NCBI RefSeq assembly: GCF_022179725.1
Contig: NZ_BPRC01000003.1
Coordinates: 1-64,000, forward strand
From: Methylorubrum aminovorans
Lineage (GTDB): Bacteria > Pseudomonadota > Alphaproteobacteria > Rhizobiales > Beijerinckiaceae
Direction of reading: 5' to 3'
DNA: 64,000 bases
In this document: positions 17,031-26,500 of the stretch, in pieces
How the letters are laid out: each line of letters opens with the position of its first letter
How positions within the stretch are numbered: position 1 is the first letter of the stretch
Notes under the pieces: generated by a model
Told to the model about the DNA's origin: nothing
What the model saw: only the letters and a program-made list of their open reading frames with translations
Database searches by the model: none
Position numbers and translations under genes: made by a program

Positions 17031-18383
17031 TCAGGGGACGGCATCGGTGGCGAGGTTGACCTTCACCCGCGCCTGCTCGGCGAGGCGCGCGGCGGTGCCG
17101 AGCCCCTGGGAGGCAGCGCCCTGGGCCAGGCCCTGCGCCGTCTCGCGGCGCACCAGCTGCACCTTGAGGATGTCGCCGGGCAGCACGGGCGTGGTCTCCT
17201 GCGCCTCGAACTCGCGGGTCTCGCCGCCCTCCACCCGGACGATGGCGAAGGCGAACTGCGTGGGCGCGTCGCGCTCGCTGATGGCGCTCTCGCCCGCCTG
17301 GTTCGCGCTCTCGCGCATCAGCCGCTCGGCCCCGGCGATCCGTCCGTCGGTGTCGTGGAGGAGCGCCTGAGCCTCGAGGAGGTCGCGCACCGCCGCCACC
17401 GCGCGCTCGTCGCGCACCGTCGCGGCGGTCCGCTCGGCGGTGTTGATGTTCTGGCGCGCCCGCAGGGCCTGAGCGTCGAGTTCCTTCTGCTCGCGCTCGA
17501 TCTGCGCCAGCGTGCGCTCCAGCGGCAGGATGCGCGAGGTCGGCGTCAGGCCCCGCCCCATCAGGTCGCGCACCTCGGCGAGTTCGCGCAGGACCGACTG
17601 GCGCAGCTTCTCGGCGGCCTCGCGCTGTCCCTTGAGGTTGACGATCTCCTCCTGATGGAGCGTCGCCGATTGCTGCAGGGCGCGCAGCTCGTTGAGCTGA
17701 TGGGCGCGCAGGGCGCCGTACATCCGCTGCTCGCTGCCCGCCACGCCGGGCACCCCCTCGGGCGCCGCGGCGGCGCCGGCCGGGAGCGTGCCCTGCTTCT
17801 CCAGCCCGGCGATCTCGGCCTTCAGCCGGGCCTCGCGGGCGAGAAGCTCCCGCCGCTTCTGCCTCAGGATCGGCAGCTCGGCATCCGCCTTGAGACGCTC
17901 GAAGACGATGGGCCAGCTGTTCGCCGTCTCCGGCCGCCGGTAGGCGCCGCCGGCGATGCTGACCGCGTTGAGCACCAGCATACCCGGCCGGTAGGTGTAC
18001 TCCCCCGAGCGCTCGACGCCGCCGATCACGTAGAAGGGCCGGTACTGGGCGATGCCGACGGCGGTGTCCGGCGGCTCCGTCAGGCCGGCGCGGGCCTTGA
18101 GGCGGGTCGAGATCTCCTGGGCGAGGTCCGCGGGCTGGAGGCCGGTGACCGAGACCTGGCCGATCAGCGGCAGCGACAGCGTCCCGTCGGCGCCGACCGT
18201 GAATTCGCCGGTCAGCGCCGGCCACTCGTAGACGTGGATGCGCAGCCGGTCCTGCGCGCCGAGCCGGTACTGCACCGCCTCGGCGGCGGCCCGCGGGCTC
18301 GCCCCGAGCAGGCACAGGCCGAGGAGCAGGGCCGCGCCCAGGCGCTTCGGTGGGGAGAGGGCGAGAAGAGCAGTCATGGCCAT
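17031..18383 (-). CDS. polysaccharide export protein, ExoF/Wza-like
   Basis: This periplasmic/outer-membrane export protein partners the ExoP-like copolymerase. A signal peptide (LGAALLLGLCLLGASPRAAA) precedes YRLGAQDRLRIHVYEW, the Poly_export domain start, and then GTLSLPLIGQVSVTG. FYVIGGVERSGEYTYRPGM is the SLBB-type segment. Residues about 170-340 are rich in charged heptads (coiled coil), as in Sinorhizobium ExoF, which is longer than Wza. A TTG at 18419 extends the frame, but the ATG at 18383 directly before the signal peptide is preferred. Length is 450 residues. It is followed by exoP with 91 bp between them. Confidence 0.85.
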   Translation of the reverse strand: MAMTALLALSPPKRLGAALLLGLCLLGASPRAAAEAVQYRLGAQDRLRIHVYEWPALTGEFTVGADGTLSLPLIGQVSVTGLQPADLAQEISTRLKARAGLTEPPDTAVGIAQYRPFYVIGGVERSGEYTYRPGMLVLNAVSIAGGAYRRPETANSWPIVFERLKADAELPILRQKRRELLAREARLKAEIAGLEKQGTLPAGAAAAPEGVPGVAGSEQRMYGALRAHQLNELRALQQSATLHQEEIVNLKGQREAAEKLRQSVLRELAEVRDLMGRGLTPTSRILPLERTLAQIEREQKELDAQALRARQNINTAERTAATVRDERAVAAVRDLLEAQALLHDTDGRIAGAERLMRESANQAGESAISERDAPTQFAFAIVRVEGGETREFEAQETTPVLPGDILKVQLVRRETAQGLAQGAASQGLGTAARLAEQARVKVNLATDAVP

Positions 18384-18514
18384 CCCGTCGATGCCGTTCG
18401 CTGAAGGATCGCGCCGCAAAATCAGGCCGAACGATCCTAGGTGCGCCCGCGAAGGCGAGGCGACTTAACCATTCGTGGGCCGGGGCGCGCGGGCCGGATG
18501 ACGTCCGGCTGAAC

Positions 18515-18557
18515 GCCTCGGCCGAATGCGCCGAAGGCTACGCCTTTCGGCCGAGGC
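18515..18557 (-). terminator. strong hairpin after the NRPS gene
   Basis: GCCTCGGCCGA (18515-18525) and TCGGCCGAGGC (18547-18557) form a perfect 11-bp stem, and a second small stem (CCGAAGGC with GCCTTTCGG) sits in the loop. It begins 12 bp after the NRPS stop on the leftward strand. There is no T tract, so it could be an RNA-stabilising or attenuating structure rather than a full intrinsic terminator. Confidence 0.5.
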
Positions 18558-18568
18558 CTCCGGGCGCC

Positions 18569-21500
18569 TCAGCCCGCGTCGCGAGTCTCGCGCAGCGCCC
18601 CGCCCCGGCCGCGCAGCGCGTTGCGGCGCTGGGCGGCGCGGCTGGAGACGCTGGCCAGGGCCGCGTCGGCGGCGCCCGCATCGGCGAGGTGGCGCGCGAG
18701 CGCCCGCGCCGAGGGGAAGCGGAACAGGTCGGTGATCCCGAGCCGGGGCGCCACGCCCGCCTTGAGCTCGCGGTGCGCCTGCATCGCCAGCAGCGAGTGG
18801 CCGCCGAGCGCGAAGAAGCTGGCCTCGCCCGCCACCCGCTCCAGCCCCAGCACGCGGCCGAACACTGCCGCGATTGCCGCCTCCAGCCCGTCGGCCGGCT
18901 CGGCCGCCTCGACCGTTTCCGCGGCCAGCGCGGCCGCCGCCTCGACGGGGGGGGGCGGCAGCGCCTTGCGGTCGATTTTGGCGTTGGGCGTTAGCGGCAG
19001 GCGCTCCAGCGTCACGACATGGGCCGGAACCATGATCTCCGGCAGGGTCCGCGCCAGGGCGGCCCGCAGCGTCTCGGCCGGCGGGGCGGAGCCGTCGGGC
19101 ACGATGTAGGCGACGAGGCGCTGGTCGCCCGGCCGGTCCTCCCGCATGATCGCCACGGCCTCCCCGACCCCGGATTCCGCGCGCAGGGCGGTCTCGATCT
19201 CGCCGAGTTCGATGCGGTGGCCACGCAGCTTCACCTGACCGTCGATGCGCCCGAGGAAGCGCAGTGTCCCGTCCGGCTCGAACTGCACGAGGTCGCCGGT
19301 GCGGTAGAGCCGGCCGCCCTCAGCGAAGGGATCGGCGAGGAAGCGCTCGGCGGTGAGTTCGGGCCGGTTGAGATAGCCCCGCGCCACGCCGTCGCCGCCG
19401 ATGTAGAGTTCGCCGGGCAGTAGCGGCGGCAGCGGGCGCATCCGCCCATCGAGCACGTAGAGCCGCGTGTTGGCGATGGGCCGGCCGAGCGGCACGGTGC
19501 CGGCGCCCGGCAGGGCCTCCTGCGTCGAAGACCAGATCGTCGTCTCGGTCGGGCCGTACATGTTGGTGATCGTGGCGACGCCCGCCGCCCGCAGCTCCGC
19601 GACGAGATCGCCGGACACGGCCTCGCCGCCGACATGGAGGTGGCGCAGCCCGTCCAGGCCGGCGCGGTCCTCGGGCGAGCCCAGCAACATGCGCGCCATG
19701 GAGGGCGTGCATTGCAGGTGGCTCACCCAGTGCCGCCGGATCAGCGCGCCGAGCCCGTCCGGTTCTTCCGTCGCCTCGGCCGCCCCGCGGTTGCAGTCCG
19801 CCACGACGGCGGCGAGCGGGTGCAGGCTCTCCAGCACCGTTGCGGTGGGCAGGCCGAAATCGATGAGGCAGGCGATCTCGTCGACGCCGACTGCCTTCAC
19901 CTGCGCGGCGCGGGCGAGCGCATCGGCCCGCGTGCCGAACAGGCCGCTATTCTCGAAGTAGCGCTCGAAGGCGAAGTCGAGGATCGCGTCCATCTCCTCG
20001 GGGGCGAGGGTGCGCAGGTCGAGCGCCATGGGCTGGGTGACGCCGGCCGGGCGCTTGAAGGCCGGGAAGGCCCAGGCATACTGCTTCACCAGGGCGGCCG
20101 CGCTGCGCAGATAGTCCCGCATCGGCTCCCGCGCCAGGGCGCGCACCGCCTCCCGGTCCTCGCCGAGCAAAGTGTGGAGCATCAGCGTCACGGTATGCGC
20201 CGCCGGATCGTGCCCGGCCTCGGCGAGCGCCGTGCGGTAGATCGCGATCTTCTCGCCCAACTCCTCGACCGTCTGCCCGAGCAGGTGGGTCAGGAGGTTG
20301 GCCCCCAGGCGTCCGGCTTCGCGAAAACTGTCCGGGTTGCCGGCGGTGGTGATCCAGACCGGGAGCTCCCGGGAGACGGGCCGGGGCTGCGTCACCACGT
20401 CGATCGTGCCGCCGGGGCCGTCGAAGGGGACGGCCTCGCCGCGCCAGAGCCGCCGCACGGTGTCGAGGTCGCGCAGGAGGGCGTCCTTGTTACGCGGCGG
20501 GGCGTTCTCGGGGCGCAGCAGGAAGTCCTCCGGCATCCAGCCGGAGGCGAAGGCGATGCCGGCGCGCCCCCCGCTGAGATGGTCCACCACCGCCCATTCC
20601 TCGGCGACGCGGGCCGGGTGGTGCAGGGGCAGGACGCAGCTCCCGGCCCGGATCGCCACCCTCGAGGTCACGGCCGCGACTGCGGCTCCCGTGACCGCCG
20701 GGTTGGGGTAGGGCGCACCGAAATCGTGGAAGTGGCGCTCGGGCGTCCAGACCGCCGTGAAGCCGTGGGCGTCGGCGAAGCGGGCGCTCTCCAGGAGCAG
20801 GCGGTACATCTCGCCCCCGCGCTCGGCCTGCCCCCAGTGGAACAGGCTGAATTCCATCGGCACCGCCGCCGGTCCGGCCGCGGCACCCGTCGGGGCGGCG
20901 GCGACGATCACCTTGAAGCCGCGGGCGAGCGTCCAGAACAGCTCGAGCACCGAGATGTCGAAGGACAGGCTCGTCACCGCGAGCCAAGTGGGCTGCGCGT
21001 GCGGCTCCCCGGGCGCGTCGCGGGCGACCCGCTCGTCCATGCCGGCGAAGAAGTTTGCGACGTTGCGGTGCTCGACCACGACGCCCTTCGGCCGCCCGGT
21101 CGAGCCCGAGGTGTAGATGACGTAGGCTGCGTGTGCCGGCGTGGCGCCGGATTCCGGCCGGGTCGCCGGGCCCGAGCCGGCGCAGGCCTCCTCGATGGCG
21201 AGGATGGTCTCGGGCGCCCCTGGAACCGCGCCGGCCAGCGCCCGCTGCGTCAGGACGACGGAGAGGCCGCTATCCTCGATCATCAGGGCGAGGCGCTCGC
21301 GCGGATAGGCGGGATCGAGCGGGACGTAGGCGCCGCCGGCCTTCTGAATCGCCAGCGCCCCGACCACGAGGTCGAGCCCGCGGGCGGCATAGAGGCCGAC
21401 CGGCTGGTCCGGGCCGACGCCGCGGGCGCGCAAGGCATGGGCGACCCGGTTCGCCCGCTCGTCGAGGGCGCGGTAGCTCAGGCTCTCCGTGCCGGCGACG

Positions 21501-23206
21501 AGGGCGGTCGCGTCGGGGCTGCGATCGACCTGACGCTCGATCAGCGCGTGGAGGCAGGCCGCCTCGTAGGGGGTCTCGGTGCGGTTCCAATCGAACAGCA
21601 TCCGCTCGCGCAGCGCCTGCGAGATAAGGGGCAGATCCTGAATCCGGCGGTCGGGCTCGGCGGCGAAGGCGGCGGCGAAGGTCGCGAGGCGCTCGGCCAG
21701 GGCCTGCGCCTCCGCGGTGGGCAAGCGGGCACCGTCGTGGACGATCAGCGCTTCGCCGCTGCCGGCCACCAGGGTGAGCGGGCAGCCGGCAACCGCGTGT
21801 TGCGGACCCGGCGCCTCGGCGGCGGCCAGGGCGACGCCGTAGCGCGGGGCGGCGAGGCCGGGCCGGCGCAGCGGCAGGTCGGCGGGCTGAGGCGCATGGG
21901 CCCGCAGGGCTGCGATTGCGTCGGCGAGCGTCCGCTCCAGGGCGGCGCCGGTCAGCCCCTCGCCCTCGACGCGCAGGGGCAGGGCGGGGCTGAACAGCCC
22001 CGGATGCGCGCGCCCGGCCGCGCCCGTGTCGGCGTCGGCGTAGGCGAGGTCGAAGCGCGCCTCGCCGGAGACCCGGACGAGGTAGGCGGCGAGCATCGAC
22101 ACCGTCCGCTCCCCGGAGAGGGAGGAGGGCAGGGCGACGGGGACGCTCACAAGGCGCGTCTCGCCCGTACCCTCCGGGCGGATCTCCGGCAGCGAAAGGG
22201 GCGCGAGCGCGGCGAGGCGCGCCTCGCCCCAGGCCTCGTTGCGGGTGGCAGCCTCGCTCGCCCGGGCGATCGCGGCGAGCGCGTCCGCCGCGAGCAGCGG
22301 CAGGGCGTCGCCCGCCGCCGCGAGGGTGTCGGCCATGATCGCCGTACCGTCCTCCTGCCGCAGGCCCTCGACCCGCACGGCCCCGTCGAGCGCCGCGACC
22401 GTCAGGCCGTCCGCGTCGGCGGCGAGCACCGTGCCGGGCGGCGACACCGTAAGCGCGCCGGTCGCGGTCACCGACCCGACGGGGTAGGCGCGCCCGTTGA
22501 GCCAGAGCTTCGGCAGCAGCAGCGGGTTGGCGTAGCCCGGCCCAAAATCGAGGGCGCGGGCGAGCCGGGCCAGCGCCTCGGCCGGCCGGTCGAACAGCAG
22601 CAGGCCGGCGGCTTCGGGGCGCGCCGTCTGGCGGTAGAGCGTGAGCGGACCCTGCTCCTGCGGCCGGGGGGCGAGAGTTCCCGCCTCGATCCCGTCGAGC
22701 AATTCGGCAAAACTCTCCATGCCGGCCTCGAAGCAGCGGCCGTTGAGGCTGAAGCTTGTCTCGTCCGGTCCGATCTCGAAGCGCCGGGCGACGTAGACGC
22801 CGCCGGCATCGACCGCGTCGGTCATGGCGTGCCAGGTGATGCCGTGGCTCGTCTCGCCGTTCAGGATCGCCCAGGCGGGGGTGTTGAGGCCGGCGTAATG
22901 CGGCAGCGGCCCGTCGTGGAAGTTCGCCGCGCCCTCGCGCGCCCGGCCCCAGACCGCCCGCGGCACGATGCGCAGATTGGCGATCGAGAGGAACCAGTCG
23001 AAGGCCTCGTCCGCCACCGCCGCGGCGATGTCGGCTCCGGCATCGATCACCGGAAGCGCCGCCTCGCGCGCCCAGCGCGCGACCGCCTCGCTCGCCGTCA
23101 CCACCGCGGCGATCCTGTGCCCGCGCCGCAGGGCGGTCTCGCCGCACTGCGCCAGCAGCGACTGGTCGCCCATCAGGACGAGCCGACGTTCGGTGGAAGC
23201 CCTCAT
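18569..23206 (-). CDS. NRPS: formyltransferase - C remnant - A domain with inserted luciferase-like monooxygenase - PCP
   Basis: This 1545-residue megasynthase belongs to the MupA/Atu3671-type group. Residues about 1-300 are a formyltransferase fold with catalytic Asn95/His97 in ANFHDGPLPHYAG and the downstream Asp in DAVDAGGV, plus its C-terminal subdomain. A short condensation-domain remnant without an HHxxxDG motif follows. The adenylation domain starts near residue 560 (YTSGSTGRPKGV near 700; FDISVLELFW). It is split by a flavin-dependent luciferase-like monooxygenase (about 782-1115: FSLFHWGQAERGG, TPERHFHDFG, FASGWMPEDF) and resumes with YGPTETTIW and GYLNRPELTAERF. A carrier domain with Ser1471 (ALGGHSLLAMQ) ends it. 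There is no thioesterase. The specificity residues I can align resemble the glycine-type code, tentatively. The ATG at 23206 is chosen over an upstream frame extension. It is divergent from the PKS gene. Confidence 0.85.
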   Translation of the reverse strand: MRASTERRLVLMGDQSLLAQCGETALRRGHRIAAVVTASEAVARWAREAALPVIDAGADIAAAVADEAFDWFLSIANLRIVPRAVWGRAREGAANFHDGPLPHYAGLNTPAWAILNGETSHGITWHAMTDAVDAGGVYVARRFEIGPDETSFSLNGRCFEAGMESFAELLDGIEAGTLAPRPQEQGPLTLYRQTARPEAAGLLLFDRPAEALARLARALDFGPGYANPLLLPKLWLNGRAYPVGSVTATGALTVSPPGTVLAADADGLTVAALDGAVRVEGLRQEDGTAIMADTLAAAGDALPLLAADALAAIARASEAATRNEAWGEARLAALAPLSLPEIRPEGTGETRLVSVPVALPSSLSGERTVSMLAAYLVRVSGEARFDLAYADADTGAAGRAHPGLFSPALPLRVEGEGLTGAALERTLADAIAALRAHAPQPADLPLRRPGLAAPRYGVALAAAEAPGPQHAVAGCPLTLVAGSGEALIVHDGARLPTAEAQALAERLATFAAAFAAEPDRRIQDLPLISQALRERMLFDWNRTETPYEAACLHALIERQVDRSPDATALVAGTESLSYRALDERANRVAHALRARGVGPDQPVGLYAARGLDLVVGALAIQKAGGAYVPLDPAYPRERLALMIEDSGLSVVLTQRALAGAVPGAPETILAIEEACAGSGPATRPESGATPAHAAYVIYTSGSTGRPKGVVVEHRNVANFFAGMDERVARDAPGEPHAQPTWLAVTSLSFDISVLELFWTLARGFKVIVAAAPTGAAAGPAAVPMEFSLFHWGQAERGGEMYRLLLESARFADAHGFTAVWTPERHFHDFGAPYPNPAVTGAAVAAVTSRVAIRAGSCVLPLHHPARVAEEWAVVDHLSGGRAGIAFASGWMPEDFLLRPENAPPRNKDALLRDLDTVRRLWRGEAVPFDGPGGTIDVVTQPRPVSRELPVWITTAGNPDSFREAGRLGANLLTHLLGQTVEELGEKIAIYRTALAEAGHDPAAHTVTLMLHTLLGEDREAVRALAREPMRDYLRSAAALVKQYAWAFPAFKRPAGVTQPMALDLRTLAPEEMDAILDFAFERYFENSGLFGTRADALARAAQVKAVGVDEIACLIDFGLPTATVLESLHPLAAVVADCNRGAAEATEEPDGLGALIRRHWVSHLQCTPSMARMLLGSPEDRAGLDGLRHLHVGGEAVSGDLVAELRAAGVATITNMYGPTETTIWSSTQEALPGAGTVPLGRPIANTRLYVLDGRMRPLPPLLPGELYIGGDGVARGYLNRPELTAERFLADPFAEGGRLYRTGDLVQFEPDGTLRFLGRIDGQVKLRGHRIELGEIETALRAESGVGEAVAIMREDRPGDQRLVAYIVPDGSAPPAETLRAALARTLPEIMVPAHVVTLERLPLTPNAKIDRKALPPPPVEAAAALAAETVEAAEPADGLEAAIAAVFGRVLGLERVAGEASFFALGGHSLLAMQAHRELKAGVAPRLGITDLFRFPSARALARHLADAGAADAALASVSSRAAQRRNALRGRGGALRETRDAG

Positions 23207-23516
23207 CGCCGTGTGCCTTCGATGTCGGATGCGCCGCGCGGACCCGCCGCGGTCCCTTGCCGGGACTTCCTGGGAGGGGAGCCGCCGCGGCGGAGGAAGT
23301 GACGCCCGAAGGTCTAAGGCCTGCCGCGCATCCGGCTCCACGCCGCCAATCGAGCAACCGCTACGCCTTCCGGAGGGGAGGGGGTGCCGCCGGACGGACG
23401 GGCGGCCCCTCGTTTTGGCCGGATGGCGGCCGGCTTCCGCCCCTGGCTAGCCTGAGCGGTACGCGCGCCGCCCGCCGGGGCTGCCAGACCGTGCCGCAAG
23501 AGGGCTCGACCGTTCC
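23207..23516. promoter_or_regulatory. divergent control region of the NRPS and PKS genes
   Basis: 310 bp lie between the two megasynthase start codons, so both promoters must lie here. I see no good -35/-10 pair on either strand; the stretch is GC-rich with purine runs such as GGAGGGGAGGGGG. Shared control of both genes from this segment is the natural inference. Confidence 0.5.
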
Positions 23517-26500
23517 ATGACCGTCTCCCCACCACCCTCCGCCTTCGCCGCCACCGAAGCCGAGATTTCGGAGACCGACATCGCCGTGATCGGCATGGCC
23601 CTGCGGGTGCCGGGCGCCCGAAATACCCGCGAATTCTGGGAGAACCTGCGCGGCGGCGTCAGCTCGATCCGCCCGCTGACGCTGGAGGAACTGGACGCGG
23701 CCGGCGAATCGCCCGCCCGCTCGCGGCTGCCGAACTACGTGGCCGTCTGCGCCGACCTGCCCGACATGGAAGGCTTCGATGCCGGCTTCTTCGGGATGAG
23801 CCCGAAGGAGGCCGCGGTGATGGACCCGCAGCACCGCCACTTCCTCGAATGCGCCTGGGAGGCGATGGAGTCCGCCGCCCGACCGCCGGAGCGCGAGGCC
23901 GGCCCCGTCGGCGTCTTCGCCGGCTGCGGCATGGGCAGCTACTTCTACGACAACGTGCTGAGCCACCGGGAACTGGTCGAGGAGACCGGCCTGTTCCTGC
24001 TGCGCCACACCGGCAACGACAAGGACTTCCTCACCACGCGGGCCTCGTTCCTGTTCGACCTGAAGGGACCGAGCGTGAACGTGCAGACCGCCTGCTCGAC
24101 CTCGCTGGTGGCGGTCCACTCGGCCTGCCAGAGCCTGCTCGCCCGCGAATGCGACATGGCGCTGGCCGGCGGCGTCACCATCGAGCTCCCGCACCGCCGC
24201 GGCTACCTCGCCCAGGAGGGCGAGATCCTGGCGCCCGACGGCGTCTGCCGCGCCTTCGACCACCGCGCCGCCGGCACGGTGTTCGGCTCCGGCGTCGGCG
24301 TGGTCGCGCTGCGCCGCCTCGCCGACGCCCTGCGCGACGGCGATCCCATCCAGGGGATCATCAAGGCGACCGCGATCAACAACGACGGCGCCGGCAAGGC
24401 GGGCTACCTCGCTCCCAGCATCGACGGGCAGGCCCGGGCCATCGTCGAGGCGCAGGGCCTTGCCGGAATCGACGCCGACTCGATCCAGTACGTCGAGTGC
24501 CACGGCACCGGCACCTATCTCGGCGACCCGATCGAGATCGCGGCGCTGACCCAGGCCTTCCGCCAGAGCACCGGCCGCACCGGCTTCTGCCGGGTCGGCT
24601 CGGTGAAGACCAATATCGGCCATCTCGACACCGCCGCGGGCATCGTCGGCCTCATCAAGGCGCTGCTCGCCCTGCGCCACGGGGAGATCCCCGCGAGCCT
24701 CGGCTTCGAGCGGCCGAACCCGGCGATCGACTTCGCCGGCAGCCCCTTCACCGTCGCCGACAGGCTCACCCCCTGGCCCCGCGGCGCCGGCCCGCGCCGG
24801 GCCGCCGTCAACGCCCTCGGCGTCGGCGGCACCAACGCGCACGCCATCCTGGAGGCGGCCCCCGCTGCCCGCGCCCGTCCGGCCGCCGGAGCGGAGGGGC
24901 CGGAACTCATCGTGCTCTCCGCCCGCAGCCGCGCGGCGCTCGACGAGGCGGGCCGCGCGCTCGGGGCCGAACTGGAGCGCCGGCCCGACCTCTCGCTCGC
25001 AGACGCGGCCTACACCCTGTGGAGCGGCCGGCGCCATTTCGAGCACCGCCGGGTGCTGGCGGCAGGGAGCCGGGAAGAGGCGGTCGCGCTGCTCACCGGC
25101 GCCGACGGGCGGCGCGTGCACAGCCACACCCTCATGCCGGAGGCATCGGGCGCGGCCTTCCTGTTCCCGGGCGGCGGCGCGCAGCATCCCGGCATGGCGC
25201 GCGGCCTCTACGAGGGCGAGCCGGTCTTCCGCGCCGCGGTGGACGAGGGGTTGGGCTACCTCGCCCCGGAAGCCTCCGCCGAGATCCGCGCCCACTGGCT
25301 CGGGGTCGAATCGCGCACGCCGGAGGCCGCGTCTTGGCTGCTGCGCCCCTCGCGCCAGCTACCAGCGATCCTGATCTGCGAGGTCGCCCTCGCCCGGCTC
25401 TGGCAGGCCCGCGGCCTCAGGCCCGCGGCGCTGATCGGCCATTCCATGGGCGAGAACGCCGCCGCCTGCGTCGCCGGGATCATGACCTTCCGGGAGGCGT
25501 TCGGCCTCGTGCGGCTGCGCGGCGAGTTGTTCGACACGGTACCGGCCGGCGGCATGCTCAGCGTCGCCCTCGGCGCCGAGGCGCTCCGGGCTCGCCTTCC
25601 CGACACCCTCGACCTCGCCTCGGTGAACGGGCCGGCGCTCTGCGTCGTCTCCGGCCCCTCCGACGCGCTCGCGGCCTTCGGCGAGAGGCTGAAGGCGGAG
25701 GGCGTCGAGACCGCCCCGGTGGCGATCAGCATCGCCGCCCATTCGCGGATGCTCGATCCGATCCTGCCGCGTTTTGAAGCCTATCTGCGCACGCTCAGGC
25801 TGCGCCCGCCGACGATCCCCATCGTCTCCAATCTCACCGGCACGTGGCTCACCGAGGCGCAGGCCTGCGACCCGCTCTATTGGGTCGCGCATCTGCGCTC
25901 GACGGTGCGCTTCGCCGACGGCCTCGCCCTGCTCGCCGCCGACCGGGGCCGCGTCTACGTCGAGGTCGGCCCCGGCCGCACCCTCACCTCGCTCGCCAAG
26001 GCACCAGGGACGATTCCCGCCAACGCCATCCTCAACAGCCTGCCCCATGCCGACGAGGCGACGGATGCCCGCCTCGCCTTCCTCGCGGCCTTCGGCCGGG
26101 CCTGGACGACCGGACTCGCCCTCGATCCGGGGATGCTCTGGCAGGGCCGCGACTGCCGCCGGGTGGCGCTGCCGACCTACCCGTTCCAGCACCAGCGCTA
26201 CTTCCTCGACGCCGTGGCGCGCACGAGCCCCGGCGCGGCCGAGGCTCTCCCTGAGAAGCGGGCCGACATCGCGGCCTGGGGCTACCGGCCGGTCTGGCGG
26301 CAATCGGCGGCGGCCTTGGAGGCCGAGGCCGAGGCGGTGCCCCGCACTTGGCTCGTCTTCCGCGACGAGGAGCCGGTCGGGCAGGCCCTCGTCGCGCGGC
26401 TGCGCGCGGCCGGTCAACGGGTGACCGAGGTGGTGCCCGGCGACCTGTTCGGCCGGCGCGGGGCGGAACTCTATGCACTCTGCCCCGAGGACGGCCGGCC

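Noticed and set aside
19634..23302. 1222-residue rightward frame opposite the NRPS
   Set aside because: Low-complexity antisense product of a high-GC gene; the opposite strand has unmistakable formyltransferase, adenylation and carrier motifs.
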